Below the pieces are notes generated by a model. The model ran no database searches. It saw only the letters and a list, made by a program, of their open reading frames with translations, and was not told the origin of the DNA. From Flavobacterium suaedae (GTDB taxonomy: Bacteria > Bacteroidota > Bacteroidia > Flavobacteriales > Flavobacteriaceae): DNA of 64,000 bases. Made by a program: the position numbers and the translations under genes. Location of the stretch: positions 124,001 to 188,000 of the forward strand of contig NZ_BMJE01000005.1 in assembly GCF_014642915.1 (NCBI RefSeq), given 5' to 3'. The stretch's first letter is position 1; every line of letters begins with the position of its first letter. Below, piece after piece: positions 8,764 through 17,358 of the stretch.

Positions 8764-8806
8764 TTAGCAAAAAATAACCATTTAATTAAATGTTTTGTAG
8801 TTAAAA

Positions 8807-10021
8807 TTATATGATGGATGCATCTCCCTGATATTGGATAGGCAATGATACCACAAATGTAGTTCCTTTGTCTTTCCCGTCACTTAACGCCTGTATAGAC
8901 CCTTTATGGAGTTCTACAAAAGATTTAGTTATAGAAAGCCCTAATCCATTTGAAGTTTCTTTACCAGTAGGCTTAGAACTTAGCTTGGCAAACTTTTTAA
9001 ATAGTTTATCCATATCATCCTGATTTAACCCCTGACCTTCATCCCGTACTTCAATTTTTACAAAACCATTGTTTTCTCTTGCAGAGATTGAAATCGTAGT
9101 TTGATTATATGAATATTTAATAGCGTTACTAACCAGATTATGTAGTACATCAGATATTTTAGCTTTATCAGCATATATGGCAGGTAAATCTTCAGGGTAG
9201 TCTAACCTTATCTTCTGATTTTTTCTGTTTGCCAGTAATTCAAAATTACTGATGAGCTTTAAAAACAATTCGTGCAGGTTAACCCTTTCAATAGCCAGTA
9301 CTAAGTCTTTATCTTCTTTTTCTGATTGTTTTAAAAGTTCATTAAGTTTTGACTGTATTCTTTGTACCGATGATTTAATCATAACAGCCATATCCTGTCT
9401 TTTCTCAGCCTTATGTATTAATATATCATTAGCTAAGTTAATAGATGCTAAAGGGTTTTTAATTTCATGTAACGTTATATTCATCAGGTTTATTTGCGAC
9501 TGTATAATTTTACGGTAGCGTAACCTGTTTTCTAACTTATCTATTACTAGTTTACTAAGTGTTTTTAGCATAGAGAGTTGCTCAGATGTTGCCTCTCTTG
9601 GTCTATAATCTACTACACAAATGGTTCCCATATTAAATCCTTCGGGAGATTTTAATACGGCAGATGCATAAAAGCGAATACCATCTTCTGCTTTAACATA
9701 AGGATTGGTCATTAACTCCGGGTAATCATAGGTGTCGTTAAACACAGTTACATCATTATCCATCGCTATAGCAATACTGCATAGGCTGTCTTCTCGGCTT
9801 ACCTCATTATAGGATGAATTACTAATATTTGATTTGAAAAAAACCTTTTTTTCATCAACAAAAGAGATAAAGGAACTTGTAGTACCAAAAATCTGAGAAG
9901 CCATCATAGCAATATTGTCGAAAGTATCTTCAGAGTGGGTATCCACTATTTCGTACTCTCGGAGCTTCTCTAAGCGCTGAGATTCTGTTTCAGCTATTAA
10001 GTTTAATGTGCCTAAAATCAT
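8807..10021 (-). CDS. GAF-domain sensor histidine kinase
   Basis: A 404-residue soluble histidine kinase with no membrane segment. A GAF-like sensor occupies about 25-165 (the FDNIAMMASQIFGTTSSFIS and GTICVVDYRPRE features of the GAF family). The HisKA dimerisation helix follows with the H-box LHEIKNPLASINL (184-196), phospho-acceptor His185. The HATPase domain has N-box HNLVSNAIKYS, G1-box DEGQGLNQDD and G2-box SNGLGLSITKSF. The GAF-HisKA-HATPase arrangement is common in Flavobacteria. No response regulator is adjacent, so it is an orphan kinase whose partner is elsewhere. It is monocistronic, with a 390-bp gene-free stretch separating it from prfB upstream. Confidence 0.92.
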   Translation of the reverse strand: MILGTLNLIAETESQRLEKLREYEIVDTHSEDTFDNIAMMASQIFGTTSSFISFVDEKKVFFKSNISNSSYNEVSREDSLCSIAIAMDNDVTVFNDTYDYPELMTNPYVKAEDGIRFYASAVLKSPEGFNMGTICVVDYRPREATSEQLSMLKTLSKLVIDKLENRLRYRKIIQSQINLMNITLHEIKNPLASINLANDILIHKAEKRQDMAVMIKSSVQRIQSKLNELLKQSEKEDKDLVLAIERVNLHELFLKLISNFELLANRKNQKIRLDYPEDLPAIYADKAKISDVLHNLVSNAIKYSYNQTTISISARENNGFVKIEVRDEGQGLNQDDMDKLFKKFAKLSSKPTGKETSNGLGLSITKSFVELHKGSIQALSDGKDKGTTFVVSLPIQYQGDASII

Positions 10022-10411
10022 ATAGTGTTAATGGTGTACTGTAATTTCTAGTATGAGGAGTTATTTCCAATATTTAAAATTACAACATATTTTAATAAGA
10101 AAGCAGTTTTCATGCCAGGTTGTAACAAAATGGTATAATTTTATAAACTGTTCGCTATATTATTGATATTCAGATTTTTTATTTGTTTTTCAGATGTCTT
10201 ATATACGAGTTATTATTGTCATGGTTTAATACTTATATAATCACTCGTTTAAAAATTAACTAATTTTAGTAAGACAAGCGAAAATATTTGTGATATTTTA
10301 AAGCGATTATGTAGGTTAATACCTGTTATATAATTACCCTAAAGCGTTTCGCTCAATATAGCAATTACTTTAGGGTAGTCCGTATTATAGATATTATATT
10401 TTTGAGAAAAT
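10022..10411. other. 390-bp gene-free interval between histidine kinase and prfB
   Basis: AT-rich DNA with no credible ORF or RNA gene. It contains the kinase promoter region (minus strand) and the prfB 3' end. An inverted repeat TACCCTAAAG (10335-10344) / CTTTAGGGTA (10368-10377) with a nested AGCG-TTT-CGCT could form a hairpin about 35 nt past the prfB stop. It lacks a T-run on either strand. Confidence 0.6.
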
Positions 10412-11510
10412 TTACTCTTCTTCTTTTTGTCCCATCATCATTAAATAGGACTTTAGGAACTCATCAATATGCCCGTTAAGCACACCATCAACATCACTGG
10501 TTTCATATTGTGTACGTACATCTTTTACCAGTCTGTACGGTTGCATAACATAGTTACGAATTTGTGAACCCCATTCAATTTTCATTTTACCGGCCTCAAT
10601 CTCGTCGCGCATTGCCTGACGTTTTTTCAGCTCAATTTCATAAAGCTGGGATTTAAGAAGCTGCATAGCCTTGGTTTTATTGTCAAGCTGTGAACGTGTT
10701 TCGGAGTTTTCAATAATAATTCCGGTAGGGTGGTGGCGTAATCGTACCGCTGTTTCTACCTTATTTACATTTTGTCCGCCCGCACCGCTCGAACGCATGG
10801 TTTCCCAGGTAATATCAGCAGGATTTACTTCTATTTCAATAGTATCGTCAGCCAGTGGGTATACATATACAGATGCAAATGAAGTATGCCTTTTAGCATT
10901 ACTGTCAAAAGGAGAGATACGAACCAGCCTGTGTACACCGTTTTCACCTTTAAGGTAGCCAAAAGCATACTCACCTTCAAATTCCAAGGTTACGGTTTTT
11001 ACACCGGCAACATCACCTTCCTGATAGTTAAGCTCTTTTATTTTATAGCCTTCTCTTTCGCCCCACATCATGTACATACGCATAAGCATACTTGCCCAGT
11101 CGCAACTTTCGGTACCGCCAGCACCTGCAGTAATTTGCAATACTGCGCTCAGGCTGTCACCTTCGTCAGAAAGCATATTTTTAAACTCAAGGTTTTCTAT
11201 ATGCGTTACAGCATTTTTATACTGGTTGTCAAGTTCTTCCTCTGTAGCATCACCTTCTTTGTAGAACTCATATAGCACTTCCAGCTCTTCGGCTAAAGCC
11301 TTAGCCTTTTCGTAATCTTCAACCCATTTTTTCTTAGAACGAAGTTCGCGTACTATTTTTTCGGCTTCTTTAGGCTTTTCCCAAAAGTCAGGAGCGAAGG
11401 TTTTTTCTTCCTCGTTAGTAATTTCAATTAACTTCCTATCGATGTCAAAGATACCTCCTCAGCGCACCAAGGCGCTCCATAATACCTTTTATTTGTTCGG
11501 TATTTGTCAT
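10412..11510 (-). CDS. prfB: peptide chain release factor 2, expressed by programmed +1 frameshift
   Basis: RF2 recognises UGA and UAA stop codons and triggers peptide release. The gene has two frames. Codons 1-21 run from the ATG at 11510 ([20 protein letters not shown], then Leu) to an in-frame TGA at 11447-11445. Reading resumes one base later at GAC (11446) for 344 more codons, giving 365 residues, the same length as E. coli RF2. The slippery stop CTT-TGA-C and upstream AGGAGG with 3-nt spacing are intact. In the long frame I see the codon-recognition tripeptide SPF (199-201) and catalytic GGQ (244-246, in [11 protein letters not shown]). Starting at the internal Met at 11278 would delete the first domain, so the joined reading is correct. 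Expression is autoregulated by RF2 level through the UGA. Confidence 0.96.
11444..11459 (-). promoter_or_regulatory. prfB: prfB +1 frameshift signal
   Basis: On the minus strand AGGAGG (11459-11454), TAT, then CTTTGAC: the classical RF2 autoregulatory site. The internal Shine-Dalgarno-like hexamer sits 3 nt before CTT, the spacing that promotes +1 slippage on CUU-U. Confidence 0.95.
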
Positions 11511-11534
11511 AAATTCATTGTAGTTTTGTAGTTG

Positions 11535-11542
11535 CAAAAGTA
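11535..11542 (-). promoter_or_regulatory. candidate -7 element of prfB
   Basis: CAAAAGTA reads TACTTTTG on the minus strand, 25 nt before the prfB ATG. On the plus strand, TAGTTTTG at 11521-11528 similarly fits the divergent aldolase gene. The two promoters would share this 50-bp gap. Confidence 0.45.
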
Positions 11543-11560
11543 AGTTATACTTTTCATAAT

Positions 11561-12586
11561 ATGGAAATAAATTTAATTAGCGATACAGTAACGAAACCCA
11601 CCCACGAAATGTTGCAGCACATGTTTAGGGCAAAGGTGGGTGATGATGTTTATAAACAGGATCCTACAGTAAATGAACTGGAGGAAACCGTTGCCGATTT
11701 ATTCGGTATGGAAGCCGCTTTGTTTTTTCCATCCGGTACTATGGCGAATCAGGCAGCTATAAAATTACATACCAATCCCGGCGAGCAATTAATATGTGAC
11801 AAATGGGCACACGTTTTTAATTACGAGGGCGGAGGTGCTTCATTTAATAGTGGTGTGTCTTGTTGTCTTATTGATGGTGACAGGGGTATGATTACTGCTG
11901 AGCAAGTAGAAGCAGCTATTAATCCACCGGAATTTTACCACAGCCCGTTAACCAGTTTGGTATGTGTAGAAAACACAACCAATAAAGGTGGCGGAGCTTG
12001 TTATGATATAGAAACACTTAAACAAATTAAGCAGGTTTGCGATAAACATGGTTTAAAATATCATTTAGACGGTGCAAGACTATGGAATGCATTGGTAGCT
12101 AAAAAGCAACACCCTAAAGAGTTTGGTGCTTTCTTCGACACAATATCAGTATGCTTATCTAAAGGGTTAGGTGCGCCTGTAGGCTCAGTGCTTTTGGGTG
12201 ATAAGAAAACGATGAACAGAGCGTTGCGCATCCGAAAAATATTAGGTGGCGGTATGCGTCAAGCGGGTTACCTTGCAGCAGCAGGTTTATATGCTTTGCG
12301 AAATAACGTAGGACGTTTGGAAAACGACCATAAACGCGCTAAAGAACTTGGCCAAATACTAAAACAAAAAAATTGGATTGCTACAGTAGAGCCTGTAGAA
12401 ACTAATATTTTAATTTTTTCGGTAAAGCCTAATTATAGTGAACAGGCTGTAATTGAAAAACTAAAGCAAAAAAATATAGCTATTAGTGCTATGGGTAAAG
12501 GTAAACTGCGTATTGTTACTCATTTAGATTATAAAGAGGTAATGCACAACTATGTACTGGATACTTTAGAGAAGTTGTGTTTATAG
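11561..12586 (+). CDS. ltaE: low-specificity L-threonine aldolase
   Basis: A 341-residue PLP enzyme of the threonine aldolase (beta-eliminating lyase) family that splits L-threonine or allo-threonine into glycine and acetaldehyde. Family features are ISDTVTKPTHEM (6-17), PSGTMANQAAIKLH (57-70), the cofactor-stacking region with YHLDGARLWNA (167-177), and the PLP lysine Lys201 in SVCLSKGLGAPVGSV. Length is typical. It is transcribed divergently from prfB with only a 50-bp gap. A REP-like repeat lies downstream. The acetaldehyde product could connect with the dehydrogenases at 4.7-7.4 kb, but there is no operon link. Confidence 0.94.
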   Translation: MEINLISDTVTKPTHEMLQHMFRAKVGDDVYKQDPTVNELEETVADLFGMEAALFFPSGTMANQAAIKLHTNPGEQLICDKWAHVFNYEGGGASFNSGVSCCLIDGDRGMITAEQVEAAINPPEFYHSPLTSLVCVENTTNKGGGACYDIETLKQIKQVCDKHGLKYHLDGARLWNALVAKKQHPKEFGAFFDTISVCLSKGLGAPVGSVLLGDKKTMNRALRIRKILGGGMRQAGYLAAAGLYALRNNVGRLENDHKRAKELGQILKQKNWIATVEPVETNILIFSVKPNYSEQAVIEKLKQKNIAISAMGKGKLRIVTHLDYKEVMHNYVLDTLEKLCL

Positions 12587-12631
12587 TAATTAGTTGTTAG
12601 CCAATAGGCATTAGCTTAAAGTAAAAAAGTT

Positions 12632-12695
12632 ATTGTGAGAAAGGAACTGACAGGGCAATCTTACTAATGGATTGCCGCACTTCGCTCGCAATGAC
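12632..12695. repeat. REP-like dispersed repeat, copy 1 (inverted pair)
   Basis: Two related arms face each other. The left arm (12632-12662) reads ATTGTGAG...GGCAATCTT and the right arm (12669-12695) reads GGATTGCC...CTCGCAATGAC. The right arm is nearly the reverse complement of the left. The same motif recurs at 58834-58922. The element lies between convergent ltaE and ybaB. The gap (12587-12774) has no gene. Confidence 0.75.
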
Positions 12696-12774
12696 TTTTA
12701 TTATTTTGTTTCTTTAGTACTCTTGGCTTTTGCCTAATACCCTAATTACCTATTGCCTGAGAACTATAACTATA

Positions 12775-13098
12775 TTACTTAAACATATCCATTCCCGGTA
12801 TGTTTGGCATACCATCTTTAGCTACTGCGCCAAGTTCCGCCTCGTTAACATCTCCGGCTTTTTTAATAGCCTTGTTAAGCGTCATTACCAAATAGTCTTC
12901 CAGTTGCTCTTTATCTTCCAGTAAAGACTCGTCAACCTCAATATTTTTTACCTCTCTGTTAGCGGTAAGGGTTATTTTTAATAAACCGTCGTTACTTTGC
13001 TCATCTACCAAAACAGAATCAAGTCTTTTTTTGGTTTCCTCCATCTTTTGCTGGGTTTCTTTAATTTTACCCATCATTCCCATTATATCTCCAAACAT
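12775..13098 (-). CDS. YbaB/EbfC nucleoid-associated protein
   Basis: A 107-residue protein of the YbaB/EbfC family, small dimeric DNA-binding proteins that coat the nucleoid and in some bacteria affect expression. It has the typical N-terminal [20 protein letters not shown] helix, the central [20 protein letters not shown] sheet, and the acidic amphipathic helix [20 protein letters not shown]. The length is normal. It is not beside dnaX or recR as in many bacteria. A minus-strand -7 element, TATTTTTG (13136-13129), lies 31 nt upstream. Confidence 0.92.
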   Translation of the reverse strand: MFGDIMGMMGKIKETQQKMEETKKRLDSVLVDEQSNDGLLKITLTANREVKNIEVDESLLEDKEQLEDYLVMTLNKAIKKAGDVNEAELGAVAKDGMPNIPGMDMFK

Positions 13099-13128
13099 TT
13101 TTATTGATTTTATAAATTATATACCGTG

Positions 13129-13136
13129 CAAAAATA
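13129..13136 (-). promoter_or_regulatory. candidate -7 element of ybaB
   Basis: CAAAAATA reads TATTTTTG on the minus strand, an exact TAnnTTTG, 31 nt before the start at 13098. The nearest TTG is 25 nt farther up, slightly long. Confidence 0.4.
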
Positions 13137-13172
13137 TTAAATTGCATGTTTATATACTAACCAATTAAAAGA

Positions 13173-15302
13173 ATGAAAAAAAGCTTACTTATCGTTTGTG
13201 TTTGTTTTATTTTTGCCTGCAATCAGAAAAATGAAAAAACATCAATGACTGACACACCAACTCCCCCTAAAGCAGCTATAAAACCTACAGAACTTGAAAA
13301 GCACGGTGATGTGCGGGTTGATAACTACTACTGGCTGAATGAAAGGGAAAACCCCGAAGTAATAGCATACTTAGAAAAAGAAAACGAGTATTACGAAAAA
13401 ATGACTGAACACACTAAAGAGTTCAGGAAAGACCTTTATGAAGAAATGAAGGGCAGAATTAAAGAGGATGATTCTTCGGTACCGTATTTTTATAATGGAT
13501 ACTATTACATTACCCGATATGAAAAAGGAAAGGATTACCCAATTTACTCTCGTAAAAAAGGTAGCCTTGATGCAAAAGAGGAAATAATGTTTGACTGTAA
13601 TGAAATGGCAAAAGGTCATTCTTACTTTAAGTTAAACGGTATTAATGTTAGTGAAGACAACCAATGGGCAGCCTTTGGTGTAGATACTGTTTCGCGCAGG
13701 CAGTACACTATACAGGTTAAAAACCTTATGACAGGAGAAATAAAACCTGCAAAGATTGAAAATACTACAGGAGGTTCTACATGGGCTGGTGATAACAAAA
13801 CATTATTCTATACCCGTAAAGACCCTGTAACGCTTCGTTCAGAAAAAATATACAAGCATAAACTGGGCGAAGATGTGGCTAAAGATGAGTTGGTATATCA
13901 TGAGAAAGATGATACTTTTTCAACTTTTGTATATAAAGAAAAGTCTAAAAAATACCTTGTAATAGGTTCGCAAAGCACCTTAACTTCTGAATTCAGAATA
14001 CTGGATGCCAGCAAGCCTGATGGTGAATTTAAAATATTCCAGCCAAGAGTACGCGGCTTAGAATACGGTATCTCTCATTATGATGATAAATTTTATGTAC
14101 TTACCAATAAAGACGAGGCAACTAACTTTAAGTTAATGCAAACGCCTGAAAGTAATACAGGTAAAGATAACTGGGTTGAGGTAATACCGCACCGTAAAGA
14201 TGTATTGCTTGAAGATATAGATATTTTTAAAGATTACTTAGTAATATCAGAACGTTCTAACGGATTGAATAAAATAAGAATACGTCCGTCAGAAGGGGAG
14301 GAGTACTACCTGCCTTTTGAAAGTGAAACGTATACGGCTTATACTTCATCAAATCCTGATTTTGATACTGATGTATTACGTTACAGTTATCAGTCAATGA
14401 TTACGCCTTCTTCTGTTATCGATTTTAATATGAAGACGCGTGAGAAAACGGTAATGAAAGAGCAGGAAATACTGGGTGGTAAGTTTGATAAAAACAACTA
14501 CGAAGAAGAAAGAGTTTGGGCTACTGCCGAAGATGGTACTAAAGTGCCTATTTCTATGGTGTACCGAAAAGGTATGGAAAAAGATGGCGAAAATCCGCTA
14601 CTTTTATATGCGTATGGTTCTTACGGTGCATCTATGGATCCTTACTTCTCATCTGTACGACTTAGTTTGCTGGACAGAGGTTTTATATATGCCATTGCAC
14701 ATATACGCGGAGGAGAGGACTTAGGTCGTGACTGGTATGAAGATGGAAAGCTATTAAAAAAGAAAAATACTTTTACTGACTTTGTAGACTGTTCTAAGTT
14801 TGTAATAGCGGAAGGCTATACCTCACCAAAGCATTTATATGCCGAAGGAGGTTCAGCAGGTGGTTTATTAATGGGTGCAGTAGTAAATATGGCACCGGAA
14901 CTTTATAACGGTGTTATTGCACAAGTACCTTTTGTAGATGTAGTAACTACTATGCTTGATGATAGTATACCCCTTACTACAGGAGAGTATGACGAGTGGG
15001 GTAACCCTAACGAAAAGGAGTATTATGACTATATGAAATCATATTCTCCATACGATAATGTAAAGGTTCAGGAGTATCCTAATATGCTTGTAACTACAGG
15101 TCTGCATGATTCTCAGGTTCAATATTGGGAGCCTGCAAAATGGGTCGCTAAATTAAGGGTTATGAAAACAGATAATAACCTGTTGTTTTTAGATACCAAT
15201 ATGGAAGCGGGGCATGGCGGAGCTTCAGGGCGATTTGAAGCTCTAAAAGAAGTTGCTAAAGAGTATGCTTTTTTACTAGATTTAGAAGGAATTAAAAAGT
15301 AA
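13173..15302 (+). CDS. S9A oligopeptidase B-type serine peptidase, lipoprotein
   Basis: A 709-residue prolyl-oligopeptidase family enzyme, closest in style to oligopeptidase B (cuts after basic residues in short peptides). Residues 1-16 form a lipoprotein signal with lipobox IFAC (Cys at about 16), so it is probably anchored in an envelope membrane. The N-terminal half is a seven-bladed propeller (for example YYWLNERENPEVIAYLE near 50). The C-terminal alpha/beta hydrolase has Ser561 in EGGSAGGLLMG, Asp646 in GLHDSQVQYWEP and His681 in AGHGGASGR. It is a single gene between ybaB (divergent) and the cysteine-synthase-like gene. Confidence 0.94.
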   Translation: MKKSLLIVCVCFIFACNQKNEKTSMTDTPTPPKAAIKPTELEKHGDVRVDNYYWLNERENPEVIAYLEKENEYYEKMTEHTKEFRKDLYEEMKGRIKEDDSSVPYFYNGYYYITRYEKGKDYPIYSRKKGSLDAKEEIMFDCNEMAKGHSYFKLNGINVSEDNQWAAFGVDTVSRRQYTIQVKNLMTGEIKPAKIENTTGGSTWAGDNKTLFYTRKDPVTLRSEKIYKHKLGEDVAKDELVYHEKDDTFSTFVYKEKSKKYLVIGSQSTLTSEFRILDASKPDGEFKIFQPRVRGLEYGISHYDDKFYVLTNKDEATNFKLMQTPESNTGKDNWVEVIPHRKDVLLEDIDIFKDYLVISERSNGLNKIRIRPSEGEEYYLPFESETYTAYTSSNPDFDTDVLRYSYQSMITPSSVIDFNMKTREKTVMKEQEILGGKFDKNNYEEERVWATAEDGTKVPISMVYRKGMEKDGENPLLLYAYGSYGASMDPYFSSVRLSLLDRGFIYAIAHIRGGEDLGRDWYEDGKLLKKKNTFTDFVDCSKFVIAEGYTSPKHLYAEGGSAGGLLMGAVVNMAPELYNGVIAQVPFVDVVTTMLDDSIPLTTGEYDEWGNPNEKEYYDYMKSYSPYDNVKVQEYPNMLVTTGLHDSQVQYWEPAKWVAKLRVMKTDNNLLFLDTNMEAGHGGASGRFEALKEVAKEYAFLLDLEGIKK

Positions 15303-15317
15303 TTAAATTTTTTTTGT

Positions 15318-15325
15318 TAGCTTTG
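15318..15325 (+). promoter_or_regulatory. candidate -7 element of the cysteine-synthase-like gene
   Basis: TAGCTTTG fits TAnnTTTG exactly, 61 nt upstream of the ATG at 15387. No TTG is seen at the -33 distance. Confidence 0.4.
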
Positions 15326-15386
15326 CATGGTTTTGAGGTTAATAAAAACTATGTACATAGTTTACCTTGATTAACTTATTTTTTTT

Positions 15387-16427
15387 ATGAAAGAAGAAAT
15401 AAAAGCCCACGATAATATATTGGAATTAATTGGTAACACACCACTAATTAAAATCAATAAAATTACAGAAGGGTTTAAAGGGAATTTTTACGCAAAAGTA
15501 GAAGCCTTTAATCCGGGTCACTCCACCAAAGACCGAATTGCGTTATATATTATTGAAGAAGCCGAAAGAAGAGGTATACTTAAACCGGGAGACACTATAA
15601 TAGAAACTACTTCGGGTAACACAGGTTTTAGTGTGGCTATGGTAAGTATTATTAAAGGCTATGAATGTGTTTTAGCAGTAAGTTCTAAATCATCTAAAGA
15701 CAAAATTGATATGTTACGTGCTATGGGAGCAAAGGTTTATGTTTGCCCTGCACACGTTTCGGCAGATGACCCGCGTTCTTACTATAATGTAGCGAAAAGA
15801 CTTCACGAAGAAACTAAAGGTTCTGTATATATTAATCAGTATTTTAATGATTTAAATATTGATGCACACTATAATACTACAGGTCCTGAAATATGGGAAC
15901 AGACAAACGGAAAAATAACGCACCTTGTAGCGTGTAGCGGTACAGGAGGAACAATTTCCGGAACTGCACGATATTTGAAAGAACAAAACCCGAATATTAA
16001 AGTACTGGGTGTTGATGCTTATGGTTCTGTACTTAAAAAGTACCATGAAACCAGAGAGTTTGACAGCGATGAAATTTACCCGTACAGAATAGAAGGTTTA
16101 GGTAAAAACCTTATACCTACAGCTACTGATTTTGATATGATTGATAAATTCATGAAAGTATCAGATGAAGATAGTGCTCATGCAGCAAGATATATTGCTA
16201 AAACAGAAGGCTTATTTGTAGGGTACACCAGTGGTGCTGCATTCCAGGCTGTAAAGCAATATGCTGAAGCAGGCGAGTTTGATGAGAACAGTAATGTTAT
16301 ATTAATATTCCCTGACCACGGTTCGCGCTATATGAGTAAAGTATTTAGCGACGACTGGATGAATGAGCAAGGCTTTTTTGACAGCGTTAACCTTGAAGCA
16401 GAACAAAAGATAGAGTTTATAAAGTAA
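15387..16427 (+). CDS. PLP-dependent cysteine synthase / cystathionine beta-synthase family enzyme
   Basis: A 346-residue fold-type II PLP enzyme. The cofactor lysine is Lys48 in [13 protein letters not shown], the substrate-binding loop is [11 protein letters not shown] (75-85), and the phosphate-binding glycine loop is [16 protein letters not shown]. Enzymes of this family make cysteine from O-acetylserine and sulfide, or cystathionine from serine and homocysteine. The HSTKDR variant (CysK usually has GSVKDR) and the extra C-terminal 30 residues mean the exact substrate is uncertain. No CBS domains are present. It is monocistronic and closed by a perfect terminator. Confidence 0.9.
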   Translation: MKEEIKAHDNILELIGNTPLIKINKITEGFKGNFYAKVEAFNPGHSTKDRIALYIIEEAERRGILKPGDTIIETTSGNTGFSVAMVSIIKGYECVLAVSSKSSKDKIDMLRAMGAKVYVCPAHVSADDPRSYYNVAKRLHEETKGSVYINQYFNDLNIDAHYNTTGPEIWEQTNGKITHLVACSGTGGTISGTARYLKEQNPNIKVLGVDAYGSVLKKYHETREFDSDEIYPYRIEGLGKNLIPTATDFDMIDKFMKVSDEDSAHAARYIAKTEGLFVGYTSGAAFQAVKQYAEAGEFDENSNVILIFPDHGSRYMSKVFSDDWMNEQGFFDSVNLEAEQKIEFIK

Positions 16428-16450
16428 TATAATTACTTATACATAATAAA

Positions 16451-16481
16451 AAAGCATCCTTATATAAGGATGCTTTTTTTT
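16451..16481 (+). terminator. intrinsic terminator
   Basis: AAAGCATCCTTA-TA-TAAGGATGCTTT is a perfect 12-bp stem followed by five more T on the plus strand and preceded by an A-run. It can also serve the convergent adhesin-like gene at 16509. Confidence 0.92.
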
Positions 16482-16508
16482 GAACTAAACTCAAACCTCT
16501 CTGCATCA

Positions 16509-17234
16509 TCATAACAGAAGAAAAACTCCATTTCCTTTTCTTTTTAAATCTTGCTTGTTTGGGGTACCATTAAAAGCAAGTGTGCCGGCACCGTCTATTC
16601 GCCCTGTAATAGATTTTTGGCACAACACATTAATATTTCCGGAGCCTGATATAACTGCATCTGTAATATCAGTTTTTAGCTTTTGCGCCTCAATAGTTCC
16701 ATTACCTATAAGTTTACAGGTAAATGTATCTGTATACCCTTTAACTTCTACATATCCGGGTCCCATTAAAGTAGTATGTATATTTTGGGCTTTACTCCAC
16801 ATTTTAATTGAGCCTGAACCATTTAAGATAATATTTATATTTTCGGTAATAATACCGTTAGAATATATTTTACCTGAACCATTTAGTGTGATATCGCTTA
16901 ATTTATTAAAAGGTATTTTTATTTTGATTCTGTTGTTTTTGTGTGCTTTAAATTGCATTCCTTCAGGTAAACCTATATTTAAAGTACCATCAGCTACTTT
17001 TACCTCTAACATATCCAAAATATTATCAGCACCTTTTAATGTGATTGTATTATCACTCCTGTTATTTTCTTGAATCAGTTTAACATCAAAAGGACCGTTT
17101 ATAATTACCTTATTAAATTCGGTTACAGTTTTAGCAACTTTAATTTTTTTGTTGGAGCCCTGTATAAACTGTTCCTGTGCTGCTACGGTTATGGCAATAA
17201 GAAGGCAGGTAATAATAAATATTACTTTTTTCAT
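16509..17234 (-). CDS. secreted head-GIN/DUF2807 beta-solenoid protein
   Basis: A 241-residue protein with a signal peptide (1-19, ending VAAQ) followed by one DUF2807 (putative autotransporter adhesin, head GIN) domain. Residues 30-75 have FNKVIINGPFDVKLIQ and the following LEVKVADGTLNIGL, as in this family. The rest is a right-handed beta-helix with repeated NGSG and SGSG turns (LNGSGKIYSNG, LNGSGSIKMW, ISGSGNINVL). Function is unknown in the family; a surface or periplasmic structural role is likely. It lies 124 nt downstream of the related protein at 17359 and may belong to the same sigma-factor locus. Confidence 0.85.
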   Translation of the reverse strand: MKKVIFIITCLLIAITVAAQEQFIQGSNKKIKVAKTVTEFNKVIINGPFDVKLIQENNRSDNTITLKGADNILDMLEVKVADGTLNIGLPEGMQFKAHKNNRIKIKIPFNKLSDITLNGSGKIYSNGIITENINIILNGSGSIKMWSKAQNIHTTLMGPGYVEVKGYTDTFTCKLIGNGTIEAQKLKTDITDAVISGSGNINVLCQKSITGRIDGAGTLAFNGTPNKQDLKRKGNGVFLLL

Positions 17235-17251
17235 GATTAAACGTTTTTTGA

Positions 17252-17308
17252 TTGATGATTAATTGGCAGCTACTTTATTAGTAGCCATTGATGATTAAAT
17301 TGATGATT
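17252..17308. repeat. three copies of TTGATGATT between two solenoid genes
   Basis: TTGATGATTAA occurs at 17252-17262 and 17288-17298, and TTGATGATT at 17300-17308. Between the first two is a small hairpin (GGCAGCTAC ... GTAGCC). It could be a 5'-UTR or operator of the 16509-17234 gene. Confidence 0.4.
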
Positions 17309-17358
17309 GATTTTCGGCTGTTTATAAGGTAGACGATATTTTTTAGCTGAAGGTTGTA

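Noticed and set aside
10412..11278. prfB as a 288-residue gene starting at an internal Met
   Set aside because: The frameshift site and the 56 conserved codons upstream show that the true product is 365 residues.
12730..12924. 64-codon plus-strand frame over the ybaB 3' end
   Set aside because: Overlaps ybaB in antisense, with no start context or recognisable protein.
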